NCBI RefSeq assembly: GCF_040802235.1
Contig: NC_133158.1
Location: forward strand, 44,520,001-44,584,000
Direction of reading: 5' to 3'
Length of the DNA: 64,000 bases
DNA from: Manis javanica
Lineage: Eukaryota > Chordata > Mammalia > Pholidota > Manidae
Positions 1 through 11,429 of this stretch are shown here, in pieces (the first letter of the stretch is position 1; every line of letters begins with the position of its first letter). The translations under genes and the position numbers were made by a program. The notes beneath the pieces are model-generated. The model did not search any database. It was not told the DNA's origin and saw nothing but the letters and a program-made list of their open reading frames with translations.

Positions 1-990
1 GTTTGAGCCTGTGGTGCCCTGTTAAGGCAGCCCCAGCAAGCCAGCAATGCCGGCAGCCATATATGAAAGCCCAGTTTTCTCCACGTGGGCTGAACACACG
101 ATGCACTCAGAGAAATCTACACTGCTGGCCTCGCCCTGCAACCAGAACCCATGTCTCAGAGGACAGCCCACAGGAGGGCCTCCTCCTCCACGTCCCCAGG
201 GCCCCCACTCCCCAAGGTGTGGGAGATGCCGTGGGCAGGGACTGGATTCTCTCCTGAACCCAAACCACAAAGCAGCAGGATGCTGCCTCCTGCTAGAAGG
301 CAGGGGAGTGTCCTCTTTCAACCACAGGCTCAGAACCACCACAGCCTGGAGCCAGCATGGGCTGGGGGAGGGGCTGTGGCAGGAAGAAAGCCACCACCAC
401 AGGACCCCTGGTGACCTGCGACTCCTTCCTGGCTGCTGTGGGGGAACGGAAGCCGCCACAGCCCTGGGCCCCACATGGGAGCTGGTGAAGGGAGTGTCAG
501 TTTAAGGACCAGGACAGAAACCCATTTAAAGGGGGACTGAGGCTGTCCAACTCACCGAACACCCTCCCTGCTGCCTTGAACTGATTGCCAGGACAGAACT
601 GTCCTCCCCTGGCGTCATTCACTTACATTTCTAAGATTTTAGCCATAATTATAAATCACCAATTGGAAATTGTTGCAATATGTTATTTAATTTATTGGCA
701 AGCACATGAGATCAAGTTACCCTCATAACACTATACTGCATTTCAGGGATGGGGTTTATTTTTATTTAGGGTGTCATAGTGAAAATCATCAGTTCTGGGC
801 CTGTGGGTGGAGGCACAGGCTGATTCCAAGGCAAACCAAGGAACTTCCTCTGGGCAGAGTAGTCTGTATCTCCATCACAAGACAGTAAATGTGTCAAAAG
901 TCAACATCCATACGACATAAAGGGTCACTTTTACTCTATACAAATTACACCCTAATAAACATGACCAAAAAAGAAAGAACAGGAAGGAAA
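1..990. other. Unique sequence, no gene recognised
   Basis: The first 600 bases are GC-rich and carry overlapping open frames on both strands (about 47-505 plus, 22-474 minus). They have mixed composition, no recognisable domain and no supporting signals, so I read them as chance frames. From about 600 the sequence turns AT-rich. Bases 890-975, with a terminal AATAAA-like A-rich stretch, resemble the tail of an old L1 3' end, but the match is too short to call. Confidence 0.5.
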
Positions 991-999
991 GAGTATCCT

Positions 1000-1175
1000 G
1001 GACCAGACTGCCCAGCCCTGTCACTTAGCAGCTGTGCAACCCTGTGCAGGTCACTTAACTTCTCTGAGTCTCATTTCTGCTTCTGTAAAATGGGAATGAC
1101 AAGCCACCTACCTCATCAGGCTGCGAGGATTCAATGAGATAGAAACAGTCACAGTGCATGGATATGGTCCCTGGA
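1000..1175 (+). mobile_element. MIR SINE
   Basis: The order of blocks is that of a sense-strand MIR: a cysteine-tRNA-derived core with CACTTAGCAGCTGTG-like text, then the run for 'GTCACTTAACTTCTCTGAG', TCTGTAAAATGGGAATGA, and 'ACCTACCTCATCAGGCTG' before 'GAGGATTCAATGAGAT'. MIRs are ancient tRNA-derived SINEs mobilised by L2 and are inactive in all living mammals. The divergence is typical of its age. Confidence 0.88.
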
Positions 1176-1279
1176 AGGAATCGGACTGAAAGGTAATGGT
1201 AAAAGAGGCTCCAAAGCAGGTATCGCCCTCTCTTTTCCATCGTATGTAACCTGCAGTAACGTAAGGGATCAGAAGTACA

Positions 1280-1405
1280 CTGGGCTCAGCAATCTGAAGG
1301 CCTGGAGAAACCCCAGCTCTTCCATGTGGCCACAAGGACCTGAGCAAGTGGCTTCCCTCCCCAGGCCTTGACTGCTTCATCTGTTCAGTTCCTTTTTCAT
1401 AAAGG
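1280..1405 (+). mobile_element. MIR SINE, partial second copy
   Basis: A more decayed MIR follows the first by about 100 bases in the same orientation. The sequence passes through a GAGCAAGTGGCTTCCCTCCCC block, equivalent to the MIR 'gcaagttacttaacctctc' stretch, and then CTTCATCTGTTCAGTT, equivalent to 'cctcatctgtaaaat'. Only the core is preserved. The AT-rich run after 1405 may mark its end or be an independent low-complexity tract. Confidence 0.55.
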
Positions 1406-1453
1406 ATTAAAATAAAATAGTAAGATAAAATACAATAAATAAAATAAAATAAA
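1406..1453. repeat. A/T-rich simple repeat, (AAATA)n-like
   Basis: About 48 bases made almost only of A and T, built from AAATA/AAATAA units with a few interruptions (for example TAGTAAGATAAAA). It lies directly after the second MIR and may be an expanded tail. Confidence 0.75.
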
Positions 1454-2930
1454 CCCATATCTCACATGACTATCATGAGAACCCAAAGAGAAAATACTAG
1501 TGTCTGTGACCACTTTTTCCTAAAGTGTGCCGCCTCTCCCGGTCAGTTATCAAATTATTCAGTTCATTTGAAGCTTTCTGGGCCTCTGATCCCAGCATGG
1601 GTGCAGTTTGTGTGTTTCATACAAGTCACAACTCATGTTCTTTCTGGAAAGAGAAGATGCAGGAGGAGGGTGAGAGGGCTGGGGGCGCCCCGCGGTCCAC
1701 TACTCTGCAGGCTCTCCATGAACCTGGAGACAAGGACGTGTGAATCAGCTCACAGCTGCTCCATTTTACCAACGATGTCGAGTCAAGCTGCGTCCCGCCA
1801 CTCCGGAAGCCCCGCGACACTGGAGGTGCTGGGCCCTCCCTGAGCGGGGGTGTCACCATCCACCAGCCGCATCTGGGCGGCACTCTGAGAAATGCCGTTC
1901 CATCTGCCCAACTTCCTTTTTGTCCTCCTAATGTGTGTCGGTTCCGGGTTACTGCAGAATAAATGTTGATGTAAAGACCACATGCCTTCTCGAGCAGCTG
2001 CTGTGATGGACAGAAGACAACAGTGGGCTCCCAGACACAGAACCCCAGCATTGGTCATTTCTCACAGCATACACAGAAGGCCCCAGATTCAAGCACGGCA
2101 CCAAAGGACAGAGAGATTTGCTTTCTCTCCCTGTCCCTAGAAGTTATGACTGACTAGAAAAGGAAAAAGGATAGAAAACTGTCCACAAAAGATAATGTGA
2201 AGGCGGAAACAGACGTGCCTATAACCCAACTCATTTAAGGACAAATCTTCCTTATGCAGAGGATGAGGGGGACACCAACCAGCCAGCAAGGCCAGTTTTC
2301 TAGAACTAAATGAAACCTAAATGGTATCACTGTGAAAACACCACACCTGCCTGTCTCTCCTAGAATCATGTGACTTGGGGCACTTTTCTATTTCGAAGGC
2401 CAAAGAAGCTGATGTGAGGTCAGAAAACCCACACATGGTGTCCCGAGGGTATGAAACTGGGCACAGAAAACTGTGCCTTTGCTCTTAAACAGTAACACCC
2501 ATCCACTCTTCCATCCCTTCCCCAGATGGCTAGTAAAATGCACGTCTGGGTGTAATCAAGTAAAGGCCAAAGAGTGGCCAACCATCCCAGAATGAAAATG
2601 CCTCTGTGGCCAGGAGAATCTTACCCTAACAGCACCTGCACCGTCCTCCCTGCTGGCGCTGAACAGTCACTCATCACAGCCACACGGTCCCACCAAGGTC
2701 GAGCCCATCATGACCTCCTGCTGCACTCAGCGTCCTCATCAAGGGGACAAAACTGCACACAGAAGAAAGGACGCAGGCCAAATCCACCATTAGCCAAGAG
2801 AAGCGCACATCTAGGGCCAAGTGAAAGGTGATGTCTCCAAGTTTGGCAAAGACATTTTCCTTCCTTTGCCCCAAGGCACGAGGCTCAGTCTGCAAATACA
2901 AGCAGCTACACTTTCTCGATAACAACAGCA
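1454..2930. other. Unique sequence, nothing recognised
   Basis: Mixed composition. Short frames on both strands overlap in 1466-2058 without domain similarity that I can recognise. No repeat family was recognised. 1790-1860 is locally CpG-containing, but too short for an island call. Confidence 0.5.
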
Positions 2931-2931
2931 T

Positions 2932-3125
2932 AACACTTCCATGGCGACAACCCTATGGAGCAGATATAACAATTCCTCCAGTTTGATAGATACAAAATTT
3001 GAGACACAGAGAGGCTTAGTAACATGCCCAAGGACATGGAGCTGCTAAGTGAAGAGGACGGAGTTTGCACCTAGCCTGGAAGTTAGGCCCTCGCCACATC
3101 TTGCTCATCCAGAGGAAAACACATT
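2932..3125 (-). mobile_element. MIR SINE, reverse orientation
   Basis: Reading the plus strand gives the reverse complement of a MIR: AAATTTGAGACACAGAGAGG, then TTAGTAACATGCCCAAGGAC, then GGAGCTGCTAAGTGAAGAGG and a GGAGTTTGCACC block. These match the 'gaggaaactgaggcacagagaggttaag', 'acttgcccaaggtcacacagc' and 'agtggcagagccgggatt' parts in order. Confidence 0.85.
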
Positions 3126-4650
3126 GGAAGATGGGAAACCTGTGATGATCCTCTGCCATCAATGACACGGATACTTTAGGCACCAGTCCATCTGGTGGCA
3201 GAGTGAGGACCGTGCTTCCAGACCCTTCTAACTGCAGAAAATCTATGACATCATGCAAACTTCTTCATGTGAAAATGCGTGGACTGTTTCAGGAAAGACG
3301 GGTGAACATGAGGTTGTTGGGGTCCCTGGCGATATACCACAGGGCACTCAGAGTCCACTGGGAAGCCAAATCTGCAGGCATGCATCCCGCATCTGTGAGA
3401 ACAGGGCCCCAGGGCCATGCACACAACTCTCTTTCTTGGCAATTCACTCTGTCCGGGTGTCTTGATTTATTTTTCACACTTGTAACTAGCTTCACAGACT
3501 CCAGTACGCACACTTCTAAGCTAAAGCTCAGTCCCCGCGCGATGACTTCTGGTGATGAAGCACAGATGTTGGTTTGGCACCGTGAGCTACTCAGTGTGCT
3601 CCTCCAAGAGGGGGTGTCTTGAGGCTTCAGAAGCTAGAGACTTTCTTTTTTGGTAATAAAGAAGCAGCCGTGTTTTTTCCTCCACTCAACTGAAAGGAAA
3701 ATAGCTTCAGAATGTGGTAGAAGTCTGAGGTTGTATACTTCGGGAAGAAAGGGGAATGCTTTGTCCTAAATCGGCTGCCACAGCTCCAGAAGTGCATTCA
3801 GACAGAACAGAGGACAGCATAAAAGCTCCCTGGAGAGGTGGCAGTTCTAGCCATCTTCCCATTTAAAATGAAATGCATACATCGGACAGTCGCTACCAGC
3901 ACCACCCACCACCTCAATGTAAAGGTCCTGCCTCCTTCATCCTGGATACTGGCTCCCTATTTTAGTTTCAAATCCCTCTGAAATCTAGAGCAACTTCATT
4001 TGCTGAAAAACAAACGCAGTTGTAATTTAGTGAAAGGTTGCCTTCCAGGGATGGGGTCGTCACAAAGGGCTGGGGCTCACGCCATCAAATTGCTTCATAC
4101 CTGCACATACTGACCCTGGTTCTCACTTTGGTAAGAACTCTTTCTCTCCCAAGCACTAAAATGTTTCTTTAGCTGACCAAGTCCCCTGCCATCACACCCT
4201 CAGGGAGAGAAGGCGAAGACAGGGGACTTAGGTGTAGAAAAGATCTCAGGACAATGCAGGCTGCTAAAGCCTCATGTGAATAAACAGGCAACATTTAGTA
4301 AAGGCATTTGGAATCAGAACTGGGGTGACAGTTTAGCATCTATATGGTCTTTTAAAAATATATACTTTCCACGTGTTTTTGAATCAAGTGTACTGCTCTG
4401 TCCTCACAGCTGTCCTGCCGAGTCACCCAGCATTGCCCAATTTCTTGTTCAAGCTTTCTGCTCGGTGAGCTTCCGCAGAGCCATCCTGGCCCCTCCATCT
4501 GATTTGGGGGGTAAGATTCTCAAGCCACCTGCTTCTGTGGTCAGGCGCTGGCCATTCTAAATTTTCTGCTCGGAGCAGGAATTGGGTTTCATTAGTTCAC
4601 TCTTTTCCTTTCTTTTTTTCCCTAAAAAACAATAAGGCATTCCCCACCCC
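3126..4650. other. Unique sequence, nothing recognised
   Basis: No repeat or gene recognised. A plus-strand frame of 139 codons (3203-3622) overlaps two minus-strand frames and has no recognisable motif. From 3640 to 4050 the region is moderately AT-rich non-coding sequence. Confidence 0.5.
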
Positions 4651-4654
4651 TACC

Positions 4655-4838
4655 CAGGGCCAGCCTCATGGACCCCATGTGACCCATGCAGTCACCTGGG
4701 GTCTTTGGCTCAGAAGGGCCCCAAGCTTGAGCTAATGCACTGTCATCACTGTTTGAAGTTCTTAACAATGTCCAGTATGGGGCACCACATTTCTGTTTCT
4801 CACTGGCCCCCACAAATTGTGTCATTGGTCCTTGTCCC
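4655..4838 (+). mobile_element. hAT-like MITE (family not named)
   Basis: The segment has the layout of a short non-autonomous hAT element that ends in a 'CACTGGCCCCCACAAATTGTG...GGTCC' block. Inside it are CTCAGAAGGGCCCCAAGC, a run near GCTAATGCACTGTCATCAC, and TTGAAGTTCTTAACAATG. I recognise the family by eye but do not assign a Repbase name. Such elements carry no coding sequence and were moved by transposase supplied in trans. Confidence 0.6.
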
Positions 4839-4839
4839 C

Positions 4840-6020
4840 ATCAGCCAATCACAAGCTCACTCCGTCTTCCCAACTCTATCTGAGCTACCATCACCTCACA
4901 AGATTTATTGCAGAGTTGGACACGAGTGAACAATTACAGAACCCTTGCTTGTTTTTAAATTGTCTCATTTCTAATGAGATCTGCTTGACTCTTGAGTTCC
5001 TGCCCCGCTTCCTTGTAACACTAAAGGGACAGCAGAGTGAGAGCGGGTCCCCTGAGGGCACTGCTTGTACCTCTAAACTTACATTACAGTGCCTTTGTAT
5101 TTTTGTCATGTGAGAATTCAAAATACTCATCCAAGATTCAATAGTTAGGGAGCTCTCACATGAATTTCAGCTAAATCTGGCTCTCCACAAGAACTCAGCA
5201 AAAAAATGATGACATAGAAATTCACAAAATTCACAAAAATGAAAGGAATCCACCTTGAAGATAGGAAAGATTTAGATGAAAAAATAGCAATAAACTTGCA
5301 GGAGGCATTTGGTGGACATACTTGACAAATTGTTCCATCTATTTTAAGAAACTATCTTCAAGAATAGGTAAAATAGCCCACATTTCTAAGGTATAGAACA
5401 TCACCAGAAATAATATCTGTGATGTGGCACTGTATTATCTCTATATTTTGACAAGACTTATGCTTATGTGAGAACAGAATTATAAATATAGGGATTAGTC
5501 CATGCCTTGAATAAACTCCAAAGAGAAGAAATAACAATAATATCTAAGAAACCACCAGGTGCTCTGAGATACAAAGTATGCAGGATATTCCACCATGGAC
5601 GAAAGCTAATACTCCCAACAGAAGGTAGATTACAGGCATCCATCTAAACTCAGCACTTCTCACAGAACACAGAACTTTAAAAACAAAATAATAAGCACAA
5701 TTCCAAGTCTCCCTGACTGACCTTGTGTGGTCTGCTTCCAGTGTACTGAACAAGTTTCTTTTCAGTTCACACTTTTAAAGGCAGATGTGACAAGTCAGTA
5801 GAACCCAACTATTCACTGATAAAGGTGAGAAGATGTCCAACATGTTTAAAGCTATTTTTTATATCACTAGCAGGTGTCAGAAGTCAACTATAGTATAATA
5901 GACATGTATCTGTTCATTGGGCTTGAAGATTGCTGAACTCTTATGTGGTTTTAATGTTTACGACTTTTAAGATTAACCATTGCTGTGGTGGTTATTCATC
6001 AGTCGATATGTAAGCATTGA
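4840..6020. other. AT-rich unique sequence
   Basis: Increasingly AT-rich from 5150 onward, with runs of short A-rich words. No gene or repeat family recognised. The stretch 5190-5290 has several near-repeats of TTCACAAAAT, which I read as local low complexity. Confidence 0.5.
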
Positions 6021-6024
6021 CTCC

Positions 6025-6285
6025 ACAGGGAAGGTTTTCCTGAATACTTCCCTCTTCCCGTTCCCAGGCCTGCACAACAACATTGACCAGTGCTTCCCTG
6101 GCATTTGGCTTATACAGCGAATGGACTCATACTCTGTATGCATCCTGTAGTCCAGCTAATACTATGTGATCTGTCTCCCGCTCTAGCCTATAAGCTCTTT
6201 GTGGGATAGGGACCATGTCTTTTTCATCACCCTACACAGTGTCCAACACATAATGGATTCTCCATCAGTAGGGGTTGGATGGTAT
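6025..6285 (+). mobile_element. L2 LINE, 3' end
   Basis: Sense-strand L2 3' region. It begins near GGGAAGGTTTTCCTGAATAC (equivalent to 'gaggccttccctgac'). It ends with TAAGCTCTTTGTGGGATAGG, GACCATGTCTTTTTCATCAC and a CAGTGTCCAACACATAATGG block, matching the 'gtaagctccatgagggcaggga...cctggcacatagtagg' tail. L2 is an extinct CR1-clade LINE. Confidence 0.82.
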
Positions 6286-7535
6286 GTACTGGGGAGATGA
6301 AAAAGTATGGAAGACATAGTCTCTGTCTTAAAGTTGCATAATCCAAAATGCAGAAAGAAATGTGACTAACAAATATGAGATTGCCCAGCATACATTCAAC
6401 ATGTGTACAGAAAGGGCCACCATTCCCTGAGTGAATATTTTCTGAGAGTTTCATGGTGGGGGTGGGGAGTGTTCAGAATATTCTTTCTTATTCAAACAGC
6501 CATAGAGGGTTTGACCAGGAATGAAGGTGACTGGTGTAAACTCAAAGTCAAGGAAACTCTGCCAGGCAAGGCAGAAGAACATTTTGTCAACAGAGATTCT
6601 AATGAGATATTTCATAGGAGTAGCAATGCTGACATATACCAACCTCTCCATGTGCGATGGGGAGGTGAGGGGGTCAGAATGGAAGCCTGAACCTCTAGAT
6701 AAACAGTAGAAGACCTGGTGAAGGGCAGAATGACTTGTCAAGATTTCTGTAGTTGTTCTTTTTTTCACTCAAGACTAATAGAAAAAATCCAGGACAATAT
6801 TATTTTTTAATACATTCCATGGCCAAGTCCTAAATGGAATTGGGGCAGGTGTAAAAGAAATTGGGTCGTACCCAGGATATGACAGGAAATAAGAAAGTTA
6901 ATAGGATAAGAAATGTGCGAGTGAAACCTAGATTGGCTTTTCCTCAAGAAGCTCTGTGATCATGAACAAAACTAGCCTTGGGGCACTCAGATCCCTATTT
7001 TAAAATGACTGCTTGAACAAAATGAAAACTATGGCCTTCTTTAATTCTCTGAATTCTAAGCAGGACCATACAAACCATGGTCTTCCTCTAGGGCAGTGGT
7101 CTTCAGGCAGACTGACTGCACCCTAAAGAGGGACAGAGCACCATGTTCAGCTGCAAAGGTTGTGTACAGCACAACCCCAGGGGTGCCATTGACACAGATC
7201 ATGGTATGAATGGAGTATCCAGGGTTGTAAGTGAAGAGAACTGTAGAATTTCTATTTCTGTCTGTTTAGGATCTAGGTGTAATATCAAAGAAAAAGGTTT
7301 TATCAAGAGCTAATATCTGGACTGATCCTGCCATCTTTGCCTGGTGGGTCAGGAAGAATTAGAGTCCCACCGCCAAGGACCAACCAGGACACCTTCGCCC
7401 TTGACTTTCTCTCAGAATATGGCCACGTGCTGCGTTGCAGTTCCAGGGCTCTGGTGGGCCGACATGCAGATTATACTACCTACCTTTAACTAAACTAATC
7501 TCCCCACAGTGGGCAAGTGCCTTCAAAACGTCCTG
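6286..7535. other. Unique sequence, nothing recognised
   Basis: No repeat family or gene recognised. A G-rich patch lies at 6453-6468 with two G runs only, not a quadruplex motif. Short frames on both strands at 6403-6768 overlap each other and carry no motif. Confidence 0.5.
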
Positions 7536-7539
7536 TATT

Positions 7540-7872
7540 GTCACAGGCTACAACATGGATGAACCTCAAGGACATGATGCTAAGTGCAAGAAGCCAGTCA
7601 CAGACAAATACCGCATGATTCCATATCTATGAGGTACCTACAGGAGTCAAATTCATAGCAATAGAAAGGCAGTTACCGGTGGAAAACAGGAGGGCTGAAG
7701 GGGAATGTTTAATGGGGTTCAAATTTCAGTTTCACAAGATGAAAAAAATCTGGAGACCTGCTTCACAATAAAGTAAGTAAAATAATACCACTGAATTATA
7801 CACTTAGAAATGGGTGAAGTGGTAAATGTTATGATATGTGTTTTCTCACAATAAAGAAAGAATTCCTGCATA
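7540..7872 (+). mobile_element. L1 LINE 3' end (L1M type)
   Basis: The end of ORF2 and the 3' UTR of an old L1. It starts with the well-known 'atggatgaacctcaaggacatgatgctaagtg' stretch (7556-7587), passes through the 'tacctacaggagtcaaattcatag' block, and ends in a 3' UTR with TACACTTAGAAATGGGTGAA and GGTAAATGTTATGATATGTG. A degenerate A-rich tail containing AATAAAG follows. The 5' part is missing, as is usual for L1 copies. Confidence 0.88.
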
Positions 7873-10800
7873 AAATTTTCACAGATTGGAAAAATAGTAA
7901 TACTGCCAGCAAACACAACAAGGGAACAATACAAATGCTAACTAGTCCTTCTACTCTTAGAACATCTTCATGAACGTCAGTCCGAGTTTCAGAACCACAG
8001 TCATCAATTTAGGCTCAAAAAGAAATCCGGTTAGCAAGACTATTTTATTTACAAAATAGAATTATAGATTTCCACACTTTTCCATCAACAATCAACTTTC
8101 ACAAGATACGTAGTGTGCCTTCAAATTTTGTCTAGGGTTAATAAAGCCATCACAATTAACAAGATATCTAAAAGTATGGTTTATTTATTTATTCATTCTC
8201 TCATTCTTTTACTTTTTTACATTTGTGTATGTTTCATAAGAGCACTTCTATACTAGCACATTAGCATATATACATAATTTTAAAATTAAAAAATGTATTA
8301 TGCATACAAGTTCAGAATCATTTCCTGAGAGAGCACACTATCAGAATCGCAGGAGACCGCTATTCCAGAGGACTGGTTCACGGGGTCATTGTGGATGCCG
8401 TTCTACTGTTCTGTCCTGGATCTGTGGGAGGACTGAAGACACAGTTTCCAAAAAGTTGAAAATCTTTGAATGTTTGTTTTTAAAGACTCATTGATGATTA
8501 CTATTAGAACAATGACAGCTCATTGAGAGAGTCAAAGAAGGGAAGAAAACAGGATAGCCATGGGCTCAATACATGGACAGAATAGTGTGGGGGGGAAGAT
8601 GACACTGTGGCATAATGGTGCATGCTTGGATTGTTGCTCTCTCCCTTTACAACTCTTTGAAACGCAGGAACAGATGCAGTTTTTAAAGGAGGTCTACGAG
8701 GACCACTCACCCCCCGAGAGAGGAAGAGACCAGCACAAGGGATGCTTCAAGGCAACCCACTCTCAGACACACGAGAACTCATGGCCCCACGGACTTCCTG
8801 CACAACAAACAAGTGGGAGGAAATGTGAAAAAGAAAAACCTAGGGATGATTCGCCATTTTGCCAGGCTCAAGAAAAGAAGTGATATTTTTCTAAGGACCC
8901 TTAATGAAACAGCAAATATTACCTAATAAGGAAATTATATACTTAGGAAGCTTAACTTTTAAAACAGGTGCAATTTCTTAATTTGCTTTTAAATCTTAGA
9001 AACTTAGCCACATGTTGAATAGAAAAGTGTACTGGCTAAAAAACAAAGAAAAGAAAGGGAAATCTTGGGGGAAAGAGAAAACACATTTCCTTGTTATAAT
9101 TTTACTCTCTTGTTTGGTTAGGATAAATGTTACTGAGTATCACCAACCTCTGGAGTCCTCTTTTTACATGTCATATGAAATTAAAAATAACTAGTCTCCT
9201 CTCTAGAACCTTGGTGGGGCCACAGGTGTGGTGGATGACCATGTCTTTTGTTGTACCGCTCTTGGATTATAACAGCAGGAAAGGCATTATCTCAAGTCAA
9301 TCCAGATACAATCTCAGCTACCAAATAATCATAAACAAGTATTTCAAAACTAACATTCAGAAGACATTCCAGACCATTGGGTGAAGGACTGAAGTATGGG
9401 TGATGAGATATTTCAGTCTTGGCAAAGTCCACGACTGCCCTCAACTGGGGGCAGAAACCTTCCAGAGAAACGGACACTCCGTTCTCCCTTCTAGTTCCAT
9501 TACAATATGAAAATTACCTCATTTCAAGAGTCCTGTCAGTTCACACTTTTTGGCTTCTTTCCCCTTAGATATTCTGCATGGGAGATTTCAATTTGTGGGT
9601 GATTACCTTCCTGCTTTATGATTCTCATTTGTCTTCCTTTTATTTATCAGGTGGCAGTTTAAGAGTAAAATATAAATAATGGCATTTAGTGGGTGATTGA
9701 TTTTTCCACAGGCACTGTTATAAATAAGGTCAAGCAATTCGCTTTTAGAAATGGAATGAGGAGTAATTCAGTGAGATTCTGAAGCATAATTTTCAGGCTA
9801 TTTGCAAGGCACAAACAATATTCAAGCAGATTGATACCAGGAATGTACAACTTGTGTTGAATAGTTCATGTAAAACAGCACAGAAATAGATGTTGGATTT
9901 ATAGGTTGGGGCTATTGATGGGTATGGCAAGCTTGCTTGGCTTATGGTATAAAACAATGACCTGTAGGACCTTCTCATATCCATACCCAAAAGGCACCTG
10001 TACCAAATCAAATGGAAAATGTTTCTCTATACATTATTCATGCCTCATTTCTTTCCAAAGATTGGAAAAGGGTGATAAATAGTTTATTCCTGGGGATAAT
10101 AGGGAAGTGGAGACAAGCCCTGGTAGATTGCACAGGGCATATGGAGTCACAATTCAGTGTCTAACGTCCCAGGAGAACAAAAGCAAATCAATCTCTCTTG
10201 GCATGGGAATTGTCATATATCCTTATTTCAAATATAAATTACTTTAAAATATTTAAACATTCAACTACAAATTAAACTATTTCTTTTAATTAATATTAAC
10301 ACCCATGGTTGACTTTTAAATATGAATTAAAATATTTAAATCAACAATCTGCTTTCTGTATGCTAGATATATTTTACCTTCAACAATATGCCAGCATTTG
10401 CAGTTTGGCGAGTATGATTCTGCATGAGGTGCTATCTTACCAAAGATCTGTTTAGACTCTTTCTTATTCATCTCTCGGCACAGTCAGATTGGTTTCCTAT
10501 TTCAGCACAGCAAACCGTTTTTCAAGGTATTCACGGCTCTTATGGCTACAGTGCCTTCTGTTTGAATTTCATAGAATTTATCTGAAGTGTAATAGTCTCA
10601 GCAGAAACAACCCTGAACTACAGGATATTAGAATTCTTTTCACCCCCACCCTGTCAGCTACCCTATTTTCCTTGACATTTTCCAAATGTCAAGAGTTCTT
10701 TCTGTCAAGATTCTTCCCAGCTTTTCTCATTTCTTTGCCTGCCATAAAATCATTTATTTTGCATATATAACAATGCATCCATTTCCAACTCACAAGGATT

Positions 10801-10948
10801 TAAATGGCAAACACAGGTTTCAAACCAGGAGTGAAAAACAAAAGATAGAACTTTCCTTCTCCAAACCCATCTGGACCACAAATCTTAACTTTTAGGGAGA
10901 AGAAGGGCGTCTGGCTCATGGATCGTATTAACTGTTGAATTCACACCC
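7873..10948. other. Long AT-rich stretch without gene
   Basis: About 3 kb of mostly AT-rich sequence with no confident repeat. A plus-strand frame of 107 codons at 8560-8883 is hydrophilic and ends in a lysine-rich tail, but has no motif that I know. 10220-10345 is extremely AT-rich, with two copies of a TTAAAATATTTAAA palindrome-like word about 80 bases apart. Confidence 0.5.
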
Positions 10949-10949
10949 T

Positions 10950-11066
10950 GAAATCCATTTATTCATCCAGTAACGGAAGCTCACAAAGTGCCAAAGACAT
11001 CACTGTCCTCAGGAAGTTGACAGTGTAGGTAAGACAATTCAGATAAATTAAATACAATCCATAATC
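10950..11066 (-). mobile_element. L2 LINE, 3' end fragment, reverse orientation
   Basis: The plus strand shows the reverse complement of the L2 tail: ATTTATTCATCCAGTAACGG, then CCTCAGGAAGTTGACAGTGT (equivalent to 'ctcatggagcttacagtct') and GACAATTCAGATAAATTAAA. It is cut off by the MLT1 LTR that follows at about 11070. Confidence 0.65.
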
Positions 11067-11069
11067 CTT

Positions 11070-11428
11070 GCTAGGGTCTGGGTATTTGTGCTCCCCCAAA
11101 ACTCATATGCTGAAACCCCAACATGCAAAGGTAGTGGCATTAGAAGGCTGGGTGTTTGGGAAGTGATTAGGTCCTGAAGGTGGAGTCTCATGAGTGGGCT
11201 CAGAGCCCTCATAACAGAGACCCCAGAGAGCTCCCTTGCCCCTTCCTCCACGTGAGGTCACAGCGAGGGGACGGTTATCTATGAACCAGTACGGAGGTTC
11301 TCAGCCCACCATGCTGGCATCCCGATCTCGGACTTTCAGCCTCCAGAACCGTGAGCAATAAATTTCTGTCCATAAGCCTCTGGGTCTGTGGCACATTATG
11401 ATGGTAGCCTAAACAGACTAAGACAATA
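11070..11428 (+). mobile_element. MLT1-type MaLR LTR
   Basis: A nearly complete solitary LTR of the non-autonomous MaLR group. Diagnostic blocks in order: TGTGCTCCCCCAAAACTCAT near the start, GTGATTAGGTCCTGAAGGTG, ATAACAGAGACCCCAGAGAG followed by CTCCCTTGCCCC, the CACGTGAGGTCACAGCGAGG block, and CAGCCTCCAGAACCGTGAG. An AATAAA polyadenylation signal lies at about 11359, and the terminal block is AAACAGACTAAGACA. No internal region adjoins it, so it is a solo LTR. Confidence 0.88.
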
Positions 11429-11429
11429 C

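Noticed and set aside
22-505. Overlapping 150-152 codon frames on both strands at the start of the window
   Set aside because: Both strands are equally open because of GC-rich composition. No domain, splice signal or repeat supports either.
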